From Wolbachia endosymbiont (group A) of Bibio marci (GTDB lineage: Bacteria > Pseudomonadota > Alphaproteobacteria > Rickettsiales > Anaplasmataceae), in NCBI RefSeq assembly GCF_947251645.1, contig NZ_OX366364.1, positions 992,001-1,056,000 on the forward strand: a DNA stretch of 64,000 bases, read 5' to 3'. The position numbers and the translations under genes were made by a program. Positions 1 through 10,675 of this stretch are shown one piece after another (the first letter of the stretch is position 1; the number at the start of each line of letters is the position of its first letter). The notes beneath the pieces were generated by a model. It made no database searches and was not told where the DNA came from. It saw only the letters and a program-made list of their open reading frames with translations.

Positions 1-506
1 TCAACAAGGCAAAGTAAATATTCACTTGCCATAAAAAATAAATCCCAATACCAAGCGCTAATGAGCGGCTTATGAACCTATCAACCGTAATTTGTACAAT
101 ATCCGGAATATAATTTGTCAAATCATTAACCTTGTTGGCAAGGCTGCCGGAGAAGTTATTTTGGTAATAGCTATTATCCTGATTTAATAACATGGCAAGG
201 CTTGATTCGGCAATATTTTTACGAAGATTGGGCAATCATTTTTATTTCAACGAAGTAGTTGTATAACCTGGCAATACACTCAAGTAAAAGTAATATTAGT
301 ACATAGGATATGGCAGGATTTGCTATATCTTGAGAAGATTGTTTGTGGCTGATACGATCTATAATGACTTTTATTAAATATGGACTAAAGGAAACATCAA
401 TAGCCCAGACTAATGCTGCTAATAACACTATAATAATGGGAAATGGGAATGGACGTAGCGTTTTCAGGATGAAGGATATGACTTGCTTTGTTGTTATGTC
501 ATTCAT
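1..506 (-). pseudogene. type-1 ABC exporter, 5' part, frameshifted and cut by window edge
   Basis: The first 95 codons, starting at 506, encode two hydrophobic segments typical of the transmembrane domain of MsbA-like ABC exporters, ending in a stop at 219-221. If one G of the GGG at 230-232 is removed, the frame continues (IANLRKN, then NNFSGSLANKVNDL) without a stop to position 1. This segment resembles the intracellular-loop region of such exporters. I therefore read it as one gene with a one-base insertion; the ATPase domain lies outside the window. A sequencing error is the alternative. Confidence 0.7.
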
Positions 507-656
507 ATTTTTTACTTATTCTATCTCCCAGTTTAATTCAAGTAGATGATAACAATCACATTATAATAGTCCTTTTCATGGAAACCTTTTTTGGTAGATT
601 GCTTTCTAGAAAAACATTGGTCAAGGTGCCAACTGTGGTTTATAATAATATAAATC

Positions 657-1993
657 ATGTCACAGTTAATTTGTGCTTATCAGAGCTGGAATAGAAGTAT
701 GTTTTATTTTATAAATTTTTTGCCTATTTTACTGTTCCTATTTCTTTTTGTAGGGAGTGGTATATATTTTACTGTTCTTGGCGTGTCAAATGCTTTTTAT
801 CAGTTATCTTCACTGGTAGCCATTGCTCCTGCCATAGCTCTGGGCTGGGTTTTATACAAGGGCAATACTGAAGAAAAAATGTATGCCTTTCTAGATGGGG
901 TAAGAGATCGTAATATTATCACTATGTGCATCATTTTTTTACTTGCAGGTGCATTTAGTGAAGTAACTAAAGCAATCGGTAGTGCTGATGCCACAGTTAA
1001 TTTGGCTCTTTCATTTATACCAACACAATTTTTACTCATAGGATTATTTTTTGTAGCAGCTTTCATCTCCACTGCTATTGGTACATCAATGGGCACCATT
1101 GCAACAATTGCTCCTATTGCAGTTGAACTGACACAAGCTGGGATTTCTCCTTCCTTAGGAGTTGCAACTGTTGTAGGAGGAGCAATGTTTGGCGACAATT
1201 TATCTATATCTCTGATACTACAATTGCATCTGTGATGTCTCAAAAGGCTGATATAAAGAAAAAATTAAAACTGAATGCAAAAGTGGCACTAATTGCTTCT
1301 ATATTCACAATAATTATATTATTTTATAGCTCAAGCAATAGTGCTGCTATTGCAGTTAAGGAGTATTCTTTATTGCTTGTGGCTCCTTACATCATACTTA
1401 TATTGCTTGCAAACTTTGGAATCAATGTATTTACGGCATTGGTTTTAAGCATAACTTTTGCTGGAATTATTGGATTTATAAATAACAACAATTATGGTTT
1501 ATTGTTTTTAAGCCAAAACATCACCAAAGGGTTTATGAGTATGCATGAAATTATGCTACTGTCATTGATGGTTGGCGGACTTTCAGGACTGGTAGGTAAA
1601 AATTCTAAGGAGTTTTCAGATAAACTTTCATCTTGGGTTATGATACAACGTGGTGGACAAAAAACTGCGCAGTTATTTATTGCAAAAATAGTCAGTATAT
1701 CTGACATTTTACTTGCAAATAATACCATCGCTATAATTTTTAGCGGTGAAATTGCTAGAGATATTGCTAAGAAATATGAAATACCGCCTCACTATAGTGC
1801 AGCATGGCTAGGCATATTTTCTTGTGTATTTTAAGGATTAATACCGTATGGTGCTCAATTGCTTTTGGCTAGCACTATTGCTGGAGTTTCACCTTTGGCA
1901 GTCGTGCCACATGTATACTATTGCTATGTTTTAGGTATTATTGCAGTGTTATACATTGTATTGAACAAAATTGAGAAAAAAGATTGTGCTTAA
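657..1993 (+). pseudogene. NhaC-family Na+/H+ antiporter, broken by frameshift and stop
   Basis: The product resembles NhaC-family inner-membrane Na+/H+ antiporters: it is strongly hydrophobic and carries GTSMGT followed by GGAMFGDNLS and, after a frame change, SDTTIASVMS, the conserved family core. The frame is lost near 1205 (one A appears missing before TCTGATACT), continues in another frame from 1232, meets TAA at 1832-1834, then stays open in that frame (GLIPYGAQLLLA) to a stop at 1993. Two independent lesions make a functional protein unlikely. A start at 657 or the ATG at 699 is possible. Its 3' end overlaps the next gene. Confidence 0.8.
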
Positions 1994-3287
1994 CATACAA
2001 GACAACGCTCCGCTCTGTAGAAAATGGATGTTCTTGGCAGTATGTGCCCTTGCTTGCTCTGGGTTACTGTCAATAATTGTTATTTTTTTACGACTGCCTT
2101 TTATCTCCTCTCTCATTCCTTCTGCACAATATATTTTTGATAATGCGCTGGTGATACACGTAAACCTGTCAATTTTGGTGTGGATGTGCTCTATAATATC
2201 TCTACTTCTTATCATAAACCTACAAAATACCAATAGTTGGTTTAACTTTTCATGGGTTCTATCAACCCTTTCGATGCTGCTGATGTTTATATCCGCATTC
2301 GTTCCAAATACTGAAGTTATTAAAAGCAATTATATTCCCGTATTACAAAACAAATTATTCTTATTTGGTCTTGGTTTGTTTACCACCAGTATATTAGTAA
2401 ATGCAATGCTAGCATACACATCAAAAAAAGAGGTTTCATTTCTCTCTGTTGGGCAAATTGGACTGGTTATTATACTTGTTTCATCATTTCTTTGCTTTGT
2501 TTTAGCGTATCAAAATATGCCTCCAGGTCTATATCACTCGGATAAGAATTTGTTTTACGAATATCTCTTTTGGGGAGGCGGACATTTGCTGCAATTTGCT
2601 TTTGCTCAAGCAATGTTTTTAGTGTATTTAATGATGCTGAGTTTCAGTGATGTTAGTTTAGCTTCAAACAGTAAAATTACTATTTTACCACTATTTATAA
2701 ACACAATTTTGGCTATGGGTGCACTGTTTGTATATTTTGTTTATCCAGTTGATAGTGCCAAGTTAATACAGTTTTTTACTTGGCATATGAGGATTGCTGG
2801 AGCAGTTTTGCCGTGCTTTTTGATAATATTAGTGTGCTGCAACATCAGAACTTTTATTAATGATAAAAGCAACTATTTATTACATTCATTTTTGTTGTTC
2901 ACTTATGGAGATGTGCTTGGAGTGCTGACTATTGAAGGAAATGTCACGATTCCCGCTCATTATCATGGTTCTGTAGTTGGGATCACTATAGCTTTTATGA
3001 ATTTCATTTATTGGCTGTTACCTAAATTAAACTTTAAAGAGGTAAAAAACTCTATCGTAAAATTGCAGATTTATGCGTACAGTGTGGGACATTTTCTCCA
3101 TATTACTGGACTTGTATGGCTTGGTGGATATGGTGCCTTAAGAAAAGTTGCAGATCTGCCAAGTATTTCATCAATGTTAGCACGCACGTGCTTCATTATA
3201 GGTGGCGCTATATCAGTTATTGGTGGAATGTTGTTCGTAATAATTGTGCTTTCACATCTGTTAAAAGGTAAAGCGCGTACCAACTGA
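1971..3287 (+). CDS. haem-copper oxidase subunit I-like membrane protein
   Basis: About 438 residues with roughly twelve hydrophobic segments. Histidine-bearing segments fit the haem-copper oxidase subunit I fold, closest in feel to cbb3/NorB-like members: HVNLSILVW near residue 60, WGGGHLLQF near 205, HYHGSVVGIT near 330 and HFLHITGL near 370. No partner oxidase subunits lie next to it, so whether it forms an active oxidase is unclear. The first in-frame start is TTG at 1971, inside the end of the NhaC pseudogene; ATG at 2022 is an alternative. Family assignment is by eye. Confidence 0.65.
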   Translation: MRKKIVLNIQDNAPLCRKWMFLAVCALACSGLLSIIVIFLRLPFISSLIPSAQYIFDNALVIHVNLSILVWMCSIISLLLIINLQNTNSWFNFSWVLSTLSMLLMFISAFVPNTEVIKSNYIPVLQNKLFLFGLGLFTTSILVNAMLAYTSKKEVSFLSVGQIGLVIILVSSFLCFVLAYQNMPPGLYHSDKNLFYEYLFWGGGHLLQFAFAQAMFLVYLMMLSFSDVSLASNSKITILPLFINTILAMGALFVYFVYPVDSAKLIQFFTWHMRIAGAVLPCFLIILVCCNIRTFINDKSNYLLHSFLLFTYGDVLGVLTIEGNVTIPAHYHGSVVGITIAFMNFIYWLLPKLNFKEVKNSIVKLQIYAYSVGHFLHITGLVWLGGYGALRKVADLPSISSMLARTCFIIGGAISVIGGMLFVIIVLSHLLKGKARTN

Positions 3288-3293
3288 CCCATA

Positions 3294-3740
3294 GAAACGA
3301 AAAACTTACTTGACACCCTTTGCCAGCCCCCTTATCATGAAACTGAAGGTATTCAGTTATCTTCATCTGTGCAGATTAAACAGCAAGAAAACAACGTAGT
3401 TGGCGTCTTATTTTTAATTTTTTGCACTATGTGCACCTTATGTCTTCACAATATTTCTAGGTTTTTACCTATATAAGCTGAAACGCGCTTATAAGTCGTT
3501 TAAGACAGTATAGTACGCCAATTTGCAGGATTAGAGAGTGAACACTAATTACCACGGGGTTTCTTTGCCTTTTTTTCTGCTTAGTAAATTTCTTAAACAT
3601 TTTAGCTAAGGTTAGTTGCACTTAAAAGCAGCTAAATTGCAGCGTTTAAGGCTTAAAAAACGCCAATACTGAAAATAGACAATGACTAGGGCTTCTTTTG
3701 CCTTTTTTTTCATTTGGTAAGTTTCTTAAACATTTATGGC
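3294..3740. repeat. dispersed intergenic repeat of about 450 bp, copy 1
   Basis: Nearly the same sequence occurs at 26219-26664 in the same orientation. It starts just after a coding gene in both places. Inside, two half-units share GTTTAAG...ACGCCAAT followed by TTGCCTTTTTTT and a TTTCTTAAACATTT end, so the unit is itself an imperfect tandem duplication. No open frame of note. Function is unknown; T-runs could act as terminators. Confidence 0.85.
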
Positions 3741-3749
3741 TAAACGACA

Positions 3750-3960
3750 ACCGTCATCCCGCTACGTGTTAGCGGGATCTATGCTTTGAGATACCGCGAA
3801 TGAATCGCGGTATGACGGTGTAGATGATGGTTAAGTATCCCGCTACTTGTTAGCGGGATCTAGAGATACCGTGACGGTATGACGGTTCGTGGCGGTATAG
3901 TAATTCGTCATTCCGCTACCCGTTAGCGCCGCGGCGGTATAGCTATAGAATGACAAAAAA
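3750..3960. repeat. array of GC-rich palindromic repeats (family 2)
   Basis: Three consecutive units each combine a hairpin of the form TCCCGCTAC(N)GTTAGCGGGAT with a second hairpin ATACCGC(N)GCGGTAT. The same units recur at 7290-7345, 33985-34060 and around 41070/41985. This is the palindromic intergenic repeat type that litters Wolbachia genomes. It fills the gap before the IS4 element; I see no gene in it. Confidence 0.85.
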
Positions 3961-4024
3961 AGGGCACTGTGACGGACTTAAATCACAATTATCAGTTAAT
4001 GCTAATCGCGGGTATCCGTTCAGC

Positions 4025-5457
4025 CAATGGCGTCAACTTAAGAGCTTTCATTAGCAAACTCTCCTAAAGACATGATGGCGTTTGGGCTTATCTACCTTGT
4101 TGCGGCTATATAATCGCCCTGGTCGGATCTTAACTTTAGCACGTATACTTGCTCTATCAAAAAGGGCTTGAAAGTTTTTTGGCGAACAATTTCCAACAAG
4201 CACTTGATAAAGTTTCTGTCTCATCACACCAAATAAAACTGAAAAATTTAAACGATACTCAGCAATTTGATCTGGGTTCCAAGGCCCTTGTGCATCACAC
4301 ATATGAAGCGATAATATATTGCACATGACCAAGTTTGCCCAAAATTCTTGTAATACAGCCTCTAAATTCACCCCAGAAAAATTCTCTAACTCTGCTCCTA
4401 CTTTGAGTCGTTTATAGCACTCCTCTATGTGCCACCTTAATACATAAGCTTTACTGATATCTTCCAAAGTAAATTTTTCTCGATCAAAAAGTGAAGTCCT
4501 CTGTTTCTCCGTTGGCTAATGTCAGCACTATAACTCTTACTTTCTGTCCTTTCATTTTATTTTTTAGCTTTTCATTTTCTAATATAAAATCGAAATCTAA
4601 TTCGCCAGATGCAATTCGTTCCCATAGCTTGCTATAATTTCTTTTTTGCAAGCGAAAAATAAAATCTACTTCCAAATCATAATGCTGCTGAATGAATTTT
4701 ACTGAAGGATAACCACGATCATAGATAAATAATAATTTCTTTTGATTTAATGAACGCATTTGAGTGATAACTTCGGGTAATTGCTCTTCCGCCAACGTTT
4801 GTTCGCCTATATTCCAAGCCGCAAGGCGAGCACTGCAAATCAGTGAAGTACATAAATCAACAAACAAATTGCCAATGGTGGCATTGTGCCTGTTGTTCCA
4901 TTTGGTTTAAAACGGCCAAACTCGGATACAATTTCCTCAGAGCTGGGTAATCTCATACCAGAACCATCTGCTGCAATAAGTCTATAGCCTCTCCAGCTCA
5001 GGTTCATCTTGATAGGCTGTTTGGATGCTTAGCTCCAATAACTCTTTAAAACCTGTATGATAAATCTTATATCTTGCTTTAGAAAAAGCTTGCTTTGAGG
5101 GTGGAACTTTACAAGTTAGTGGATCCATAAGTTCACATTCTATTCCCAAACTTTTTTTAACTAACTTTAAAATCATAGAAAATACTGTCGTAAAAGGGAG
5201 TTTTCTTGTTCGCGTGAAACTCAACACAATGGATTCTCTGAAAAGCTTTCGAGTATATTATATTTTTAATTTGTAGAATAAAATTTTTTCCTTTTTGCAT
5301 GTTTCACCTAAAAAGGACACATTTTAAACTTCTTTGTTGAAATAAAATAGAAACAAAAGTGCTGTTTCCTGCGGCTTCTGGATAATTTAATGGTAAAAAA
5401 TTTAGAGAGAAATTTTACACACTATCGCTTATATTTTTCCTTAAGTTGACGCCATTG
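4025..5457 (-). mobile_element. degenerate IS4-family insertion sequence
   Basis: Ends are inverted repeats beginning CAATGGCGTCAACTTAAG at 4025 and its complement ending at 5457. Between them lies a broken transposase. The flanking ten bases are not a direct duplication: TCCGTTCAGC on the left, CCTGAACGGA on the right, almost each other's reverse complement. Positions 5228-5457 are non-coding right end. An internally deleted version of the same element is at 35512-35781. Confidence 0.85.
4051..5227 (-). pseudogene. IS4-family transposase, multiply frameshifted
   Basis: The coding content is split into at least three frames: N-terminal part 5227-4982, middle 4867-4484, C-terminal part 4467-4051. 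Between the first two, another frame reads GYRLIAADGSGMRLPSS, containing the first catalytic Asp region. The middle carries FIYDRGYPS and the C-terminal part RWHIEECYKRLK, the IS4-type region with the catalytic Glu. With stops and frame changes the enzyme cannot be made from this copy. Confidence 0.85.
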
Positions 5458-5523
5458 CCTGAACGGATACGTTCTGTCGTATAGCTCTAACTGTTTTTAG
5501 GGGATAGAAAGGCTATATGGTTG

Positions 5524-6336
5524 CTAATATATTTTATTGCAAAATAAGCATTCTACATTATTTGCCAGCAAACAAAACTGCTCAATAGTTAAGTTTTCTG
5601 GACGTTCGTTTCCACTCAATTTAGCGTTTTCAAGGACAGTTTCAGCGTGGTTCGTTATATTTTGCAAGCTATTTCTCAGCATCTTTCTTCTTTGAGAAAA
5701 AACGACACGTGTTAATCTTGTTAAGGTTTCCAAATTTACTGCAAACTTTGGGGTAGGCAAAGGATTTACTGTAATTACTGAAGAATGTATTTTTGGTCTT
5801 GGAAAAAACTCTTTAGGTTCAATATCAAATTCCTTTTTTATATCACATAGCAACTGGCTTAGCACTGATAAGGAACCATAATCTTTAGAATTGGGTCTTG
5901 CCGTAATGCGATCTGCTACCTCTTTTTGAAACATTAATGTCAAACTCGTAAAAAATTTTATATTATTTAACCACTTTAAAAATAACACTACCGAGATATT
6001 GTAAGGCAAGTTAGCAATAACTTTGACTGGGCGCTCTATCAGCTCTTCCTCTATAACATGCAGTGCATCCGCTTCTATAATTCTATACTTTCCTTGATGC
6101 TCATTTAGCAGTTGGTCATGGTGTTTTACTAAATCTCTATCTTTTTCTATAGAAAGTAGAGACTTTGGATTATGCACCAATATTTCTCTTGTTAATGCAC
6201 CATATCCAGGACCAATTTCAATGACATTAAAATTTTCCAGACTATCAGCTAAAGCGACGATTTTTTTTGTTATCTCACTCGATAAAATAAAATTTTGCCC
6301 TAGACTCTTTTTTGGCTTCAGTAAAAATTTTCTCAT
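5524..6336 (-). CDS. rsmA: 16S rRNA dimethyladenosine transferase RsmA (KsgA)
   Basis: Transfers four methyl groups from S-adenosylmethionine to the two adjacent adenines near the 3' end of 16S rRNA during small-subunit maturation. The protein opens with KPKKSLGQNF, typical of the family, has the SAM-binding motif VIEIGPGYGALT and the catalytic NLPYNIS. About 270 residues, normal length. I choose ATG at 6336 because family members start just before KPKKSLGQNF; an in-frame ATG at 6384 would add 16 residues of unlikely sequence. It stands alone, facing away from the tRNA and tpiA. Confidence 0.92.
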   Translation of the reverse strand: MRKFLLKPKKSLGQNFILSSEITKKIVALADSLENFNVIEIGPGYGALTREILVHNPKSLLSIEKDRDLVKHHDQLLNEHQGKYRIIEADALHVIEEELIERPVKVIANLPYNISVVLFLKWLNNIKFFTSLTLMFQKEVADRITARPNSKDYGSLSVLSQLLCDIKKEFDIEPKEFFPRPKIHSSVITVNPLPTPKFAVNLETLTRLTRVVFSQRRKMLRNSLQNITNHAETVLENAKLSGNERPENLTIEQFCLLANNVECLFCNKIY

Positions 6337-6414
6337 ATTATTTTCATTATACAGTATTTTAAAAATCAGTTGACTAAAATCCATTGATAATTGTATATTA
6401 TTAATGTGTTTAAC

Positions 6415-6487
<73 letters not shown>

Positions 6488-6511
6488 CTCTCGCCCATAT
6501 AAGTAAAGTTG

Positions 6512-7237
6512 ATGTCCTTTTTAATAGTAGCAAATTGGAAAATGAATGGAATGCGTTCTTCATTTGTTGACTTTATAGGCAAACTTAACAACAAGAGCAA
6601 CGAAATTACCTCTAAATTAGTAATTTGCCCTCCTTTTACATCATTTCCAAGCAGTATAGAGTTGAACAATAATATTAATATAGGAGCACAGAATTGCCAT
6701 CATAAAAAGTTCGGTTCTTACACAGGTGAAATTAGCGCAGAAATGTTAAAAGAACTAGGGTGTACTTACGTAATACTTGGGCATTCTGAAAGGGCCAATG
6801 AAAAAGATAGTGAAATAAAACTTAAGTCAGAAATAGCAATAGAATCAGGCTTACACCCAATTATCTGTGTAGGTGAAAATTCAGAAGATTATAAGAATGA
6901 AAAAACAAAAGAAGTAATAGAATATCAATGCAAAAACCGTTTGCCAACACACGGTGAATATACCGTAGCATATGAGCCAATATGGGCAATAGGCACAGGT
7001 CATGTGCCAAATAATGATGCAATTGCTGAGGTGATAGAGGTAGTAAAATTGTGTACTGGTAAAAAACACATTATATATGGTGGTTCAGTCAGTTCAGAAA
7101 ATATAGAAAATTTGCTCAGTATCTCAAATTTATCAGGAGTTTTAATTGGCAGTGCAAGCTTAGATTTCGATCACTTTTATAAAATTATACAACAAGTTGA
7201 AAAAAAGTTTTCTCTTATCAATTCTAAAAGTAGATAA
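6512..7237 (+). CDS. tpiA: triosephosphate isomerase
   Basis: Interconverts dihydroxyacetone phosphate and glyceraldehyde 3-phosphate in the cytoplasm. In Wolbachia, which lacks a full glycolysis, it mainly serves the reversible lower pathway. Visible motifs are NWKMNG with the substrate-binding Lys at residue 10, LGHSERAN with the catalytic His, [10 protein letters not shown] with the catalytic Glu, and YGGSVSSEN binding phosphate. About 241 residues, slightly short of the usual 250 but complete. ATG at 6512 is chosen; a TTG directly before it is in frame. Confidence 0.95.
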   Translation: MSFLIVANWKMNGMRSSFVDFIGKLNNKSNEITSKLVICPPFTSFPSSIELNNNINIGAQNCHHKKFGSYTGEISAEMLKELGCTYVILGHSERANEKDSEIKLKSEIAIESGLHPIICVGENSEDYKNEKTKEVIEYQCKNRLPTHGEYTVAYEPIWAIGTGHVPNNDAIAEVIEVVKLCTGKKHIIYGGSVSSENIENLLSISNLSGVLIGSASLDFDHFYKIIQQVEKKFSLINSKSR

Positions 7238-7254
7238 GAGGGAATTACTCACTA

Positions 7255-7555
7255 TAGAAATAGGGCTATCACGGGCGTCTCAGTAGATTTCGCTAACGCG
7301 TACTCCCTAGTCATACTGTCACGGTATCCGCTAACACGTAGCGAGATGAAGGTTGTCATAGTGACACTGGTTTCCATACAAAAGTGGTGTCATCTAAGTA
7401 TCTGATACTGATTTCTATCCAAGACGGTGTCATCCCAGTGCCCAGACACTGGGATCCAGAAGACTTAATTTCAACCAATTGGCTGCATAATAAAGTCTGG
7501 ATTCCAGCGTCACGCGCTGGAATGACATCTTTCTTGGTGAACTCAAATCATAATG
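7255..7555. repeat. palindromic intergenic repeats between tpiA and dprA
   Basis: Holds a degenerate family-2 unit (7290-7345) and a full family-1 unit: hairpin TCATCCCAGTG...CACTGGGATCCAG at 7431-7466, a linker, then hairpin TGGATTCCAGCG...CGCTGGAATGAC at 7497-7526. A 64-codon open frame here (7384-7578) is made only of repeat and is not a gene. Confidence 0.85.
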
Positions 7556-7588
7556 TTCGTACGGTTGTGGGCTTATAGCTAAAGTAAT

Positions 7589-8677
7589 CTAGAAAATTAA
7601 CGATATTTTATTCCCCGGTGAACGCTCTATTCTGTTTTCCAACTCTAGTTCTAAAAGAGCCATTAGAGCTATGTTGGTAGAAAGTCCGCTTGCTAATATA
7701 AGTTCATCTATATCAACAGGTACAGAGTTAATATGATCAACTATAACAGATTTTGCCTGTTGTAATTTTTCTTGTTTTTGGTTAACAGAATGGTGCTCAA
7801 CATCAAATAGGTTTTTTTGCTGCGGAGGTAAACTAAACTTAACACTCTCTATTATGTCATCAGCGGATTCGATAAGCTTAGCACCGTTTTTAATCAAATG
7901 ATTACTACCACTACAGCGTGAATCTAAAGGGAAACCAGAAACTGCAAACACCTCTCTCCCTTGATTTAAAGCAAAATCTGCTGTTATTAGAGAGCCAGAA
8001 CGTTTCGATGCTTCAATCACTGCAACACCCAGCGATAGGCCAGATATAATTCGATTCCTTTGAGGAAAATATTGAGGCTTTGGTTTAGTAGCAAATGGAA
8101 GCTCAGTAATTACTAATCCGCCATTTTCAGTGATTTTTTTGTATAGATCAAAATTCTCTTTTGGATACACCACATCAATTCCGCTTGCTGTAACAGCAAT
8201 AGTGGGGTGATTTTTGTATATTACACTGTTTGCTGCGGTATCGATTCCTTTTGCAAGTCCAGAAACGATAACAAAACCAGCTTCGCTTAAATCAAATGCC
8301 AACTTATTGGCAAAATTTCTTCCATTCATTGAAGAGTTACGCCCACCGATTATTGCAATTATCTCACGGCTTAATAATGATATATCACCAAGTGCAGTTA
8401 TTACAGGAGGACAACTAGAGATATTTCTTAAAAGATCAGGGTAATCTGGGTCACATGCGGGTATAATTTTAGCTCCAATTCTTTCTGCATTATTGATTTC
8501 TTCTCGTGCATCTTGAATGCCATACACCTTATTATTAGCCACCCTATTGAGATATTTCAACACCTCATCTAGCGATCCATATGTTCTTAGTATACTAAAA
8601 AACTTTATTGGTCCTATAGTTCTAGCCAAGCTTAACCATACTTCTAATTCTTTGTTGTTCAATTTATTTATCTTCAT
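7589..8677 (-). CDS. dprA: DNA-processing protein DprA
   Basis: DprA binds incoming single-stranded DNA and loads RecA; its role in an obligate endosymbiont is uncertain. The Rossmann-like core is visible: GGRNSSMNGRNFA, then SGLAKGIDTAAN, then GSGIDVVYPKEN-like (read as TASGIDVVYPKEN), and PQRNRIISGLS. The last 60 or so residues form the DprA winged-helix domain. 362 residues, typical length. No other competence gene is in the window. Confidence 0.93.
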   Translation of the reverse strand: MKINKLNNKELEVWLSLARTIGPIKFFSILRTYGSLDEVLKYLNRVANNKVYGIQDAREEINNAERIGAKIIPACDPDYPDLLRNISSCPPVITALGDISLLSREIIAIIGGRNSSMNGRNFANKLAFDLSEAGFVIVSGLAKGIDTAANSVIYKNHPTIAVTASGIDVVYPKENFDLYKKITENGGLVITELPFATKPKPQYFPQRNRIISGLSLGVAVIEASKRSGSLITADFALNQGREVFAVSGFPLDSRCSGSNHLIKNGAKLIESADDIIESVKFSLPPQQKNLFDVEHHSVNQKQEKLQQAKSVIVDHINSVPVDIDELILASGLSTNIALMALLELELENRIERSPGNKISLIF

Positions 8678-8738
8678 AAAAGGCTTGAATTTCTTATCAA
8701 TTTAGTGTACCCAAGATAATGCAAATATACAGTGTTTT

Positions 8739-9113
8739 ATGACGCATTTTGTTACAGATAAATGCATAAAATGTAAATATACGGACTGTGTGGAAGTATG
8801 TCCCGTTGACTGCTTCTATGAAGGTAAAAACATGCTCGTGATTAACCCAGATGAATGTATTGATTGCGGAGTGTGCATACCTGAGTGTCCAGTAGATGCA
8901 ATTGTAACTGATGATTCCATAAAAGATATTTTAGAACTAGATGAAGAGTTGCTGAGCAGCGAACAAAAAACTTTCAAGTTATTTTACGATATAAATGTAG
9001 AATACTCACAAAAGTGGCCAAATATCATGGCTAAAAAGCAACCTCTCTATACTGCAGAAGAGTATAAGGAAAAAAAGGATAAAACAGCTTATTTTGACGA
9101 AAATTTAGAATAA
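8739..9113 (+). CDS. fdxA: 7Fe/8Fe ferredoxin FdxA
   Basis: Small soluble electron carrier. Cysteines at residues 9, 12, 17, 21 and 25 and again at 40, 43, 46 and 50 match the two-cluster FdxA/Azotobacter ferredoxin I arrangement, followed by the acidic C-terminal extension usual in alphaproteobacterial FdxA. 124 residues against about 110 for the family. Monocistronic, divergent from dprA with 61 bases between the start codons, so the two promoters must share that gap. Confidence 0.93.
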   Translation: MTHFVTDKCIKCKYTDCVEVCPVDCFYEGKNMLVINPDECIDCGVCIPECPVDAIVTDDSIKDILELDEELLSSEQKTFKLFYDINVEYSQKWPNIMAKKQPLYTAEEYKEKKDKTAYFDENLE

Positions 9114-9586
9114 TACTGCTGAAGGAAAAAGAAAATTTCTCTTGTATCTCACAATTATTGTTTTGCATTGCTGAAAGTGGCTGTATTGTTTATGTCCTTG
9201 ATAGCATAACTAGTTTACTTGAGAATACAAATAGTAATACAGCAATTTTACTGCTATTTAACTGTTAATAGGTACATTAGACGGATCATATGGGGTATAA
9301 AATGGATATTAAAGTAAAATATGCGGGAATAACTAAGCGTGCTGCAGCTTATATAGTTGACCAAATTATATTCCTAGTCTGTTATTCATTATTTTATTTA
9401 TTAATTTTATTCATATTATCAGGAGAGCCCCTTGCCGATGTTTTTAATTATGTCTTTCCTGATATTGACACTAATAGTGACCTTATATCAGAGCGATATG
9501 AAATATTAGAAGACTTAGATATATTATTGAAAGATTTAGTATATATAGCATTGGAAGTATTAATGATAACAAGACTTGGTTGGACT

Positions 9587-10675
9587 GGCTTTGTTGCATC
9601 GCACCTTATACTGGTAGTAATTTACGATAAATATCATGTAGCCATTTCAAATTTAGCCATACCAATTTCAGTAAATTGATTAAGCAAATAGCACTTAATC
9701 AGCAATTCTTTTTCGCGATTTACTTCGGATTTATTCCTAAAGCTGAATCCAAATATTTGCTTTAATCTTGAGAAAAACCCTTCAATATAAGATCTTTTCC
9801 CATAATTTACTTCTTTTTTCCATTCTTTCACGCCATCTTCACCGTATAATTTTATTAACCTAATAGCAGCATTTCTGTCAGACATATAATCTATTTCTGG
9901 ATGTTCTGCCGCATTGTTTATTGGTGGAATTTTTGCCTTTATATCATATTCGTGACACAATTTGTAAAACTTGTGCCTATCATATGCCCTATCTGCATAT
10001 AGTGCTTTTATGACATGCTGAAAATTAACTTCTTTAAGCAAATCGCAAGCTCCATAGTGATCAGAGTAGACACCGTTACTGTATTTTACAGCTATGGCTT
10101 TTTTGCTGTTTATATTCAACATTACATGCAATTTTCTTGTCTGTTCATAGCCACGATATTTTCTGTTAGCGCTATTTTCCTTGCTGTGACCAGGGGTATT
10201 GTTGTAAATGCTGATACCTGTACTATCTATAGCAATTTCGATGTCTTCCATATTATTTTTATCAATTCTGCAATCATTGATCTTAATATTAAGTTTCTTA
10301 AACCTTCTTGATGCTTGTGAATAGCTGATAACTGCTAAATCTCTTCCTATTTGTTGCATATATCCTTTTATAAACCCCACCGTTTGTCTTAAACCAATTC
10401 TAAAAAGATTGACAATTATATGCACCAAAATCACAACTTTATCACTGTAAATATAGTTGCCGCCTTGCATTTTTGGACTATTTTCATACCAATTTTCTAT
10501 GGCTTCATTGATATAATGAAAAATATTTCCTCTTTCCTGGAGAAATTTGTTATATTCATTTTGGTTACTGACTTTCATTTTCTGTGGCATATTTTTTCTT
10601 CAACAGTTAAATGGTTATTTATAATGAATTTTGTCAGTAGCCACCAGATTTTTTCGATTGCTATGCAACAAAGCC
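9587..10675 (-). mobile_element. IS5-family (IS903-like) insertion sequence, copy A
   Basis: 1089 bp, ends GGCTTTGTTGCAT and its complement ATGCAACAAAGCC, flanked by a perfect 9-bp direct duplication GGTTGGACT (9578-9586 and 10676-10684). Terminal sequence and 9-bp duplication fit the IS903 branch of the IS5 family. Inserted into the RDD gene. Almost identical to copies B and C. Confidence 0.95.
9634..10590 (-). CDS. IS5-family DDE transposase (copy A)
   Basis: Intact 318-residue transposase of copy A. DDE-type features: IEIAIDSTGISIY (first Asp), ALYADRAYDRHKFY (second Asp) and YGKRSYIEGFFSRLK (Glu, IS5-type signature). It moves the element by cut-and-paste. Differs from copy B by ENSAN versus ENSAD. 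Open frames on the opposite strand are by-products of its coding sequence. Confidence 0.95.
   Translation of the reverse strand: MPQKMKVSNQNEYNKFLQERGNIFHYINEAIENWYENSPKMQGGNYIYSDKVVILVHIIVNLFRIGLRQTVGFIKGYMQQIGRDLAVISYSQASRRFKKLNIKINDCRIDKNNMEDIEIAIDSTGISIYNNTPGHSKENSANRKYRGYEQTRKLHVMLNINSKKAIAVKYSNGVYSDHYGACDLLKEVNFQHVIKALYADRAYDRHKFYKLCHEYDIKAKIPPINNAAEHPEIDYMSDRNAAIRLIKLYGEDGVKEWKKEVNYGKRSYIEGFFSRLKQIFGFSFRNKSEVNREKELLIKCYLLNQFTEIGMAKFEMAT

Noticed and set aside
7384..7578. 64-codon open frame between tpiA and dprA
   Set aside because: Made entirely of palindromic repeat sequence; no ribosome site.
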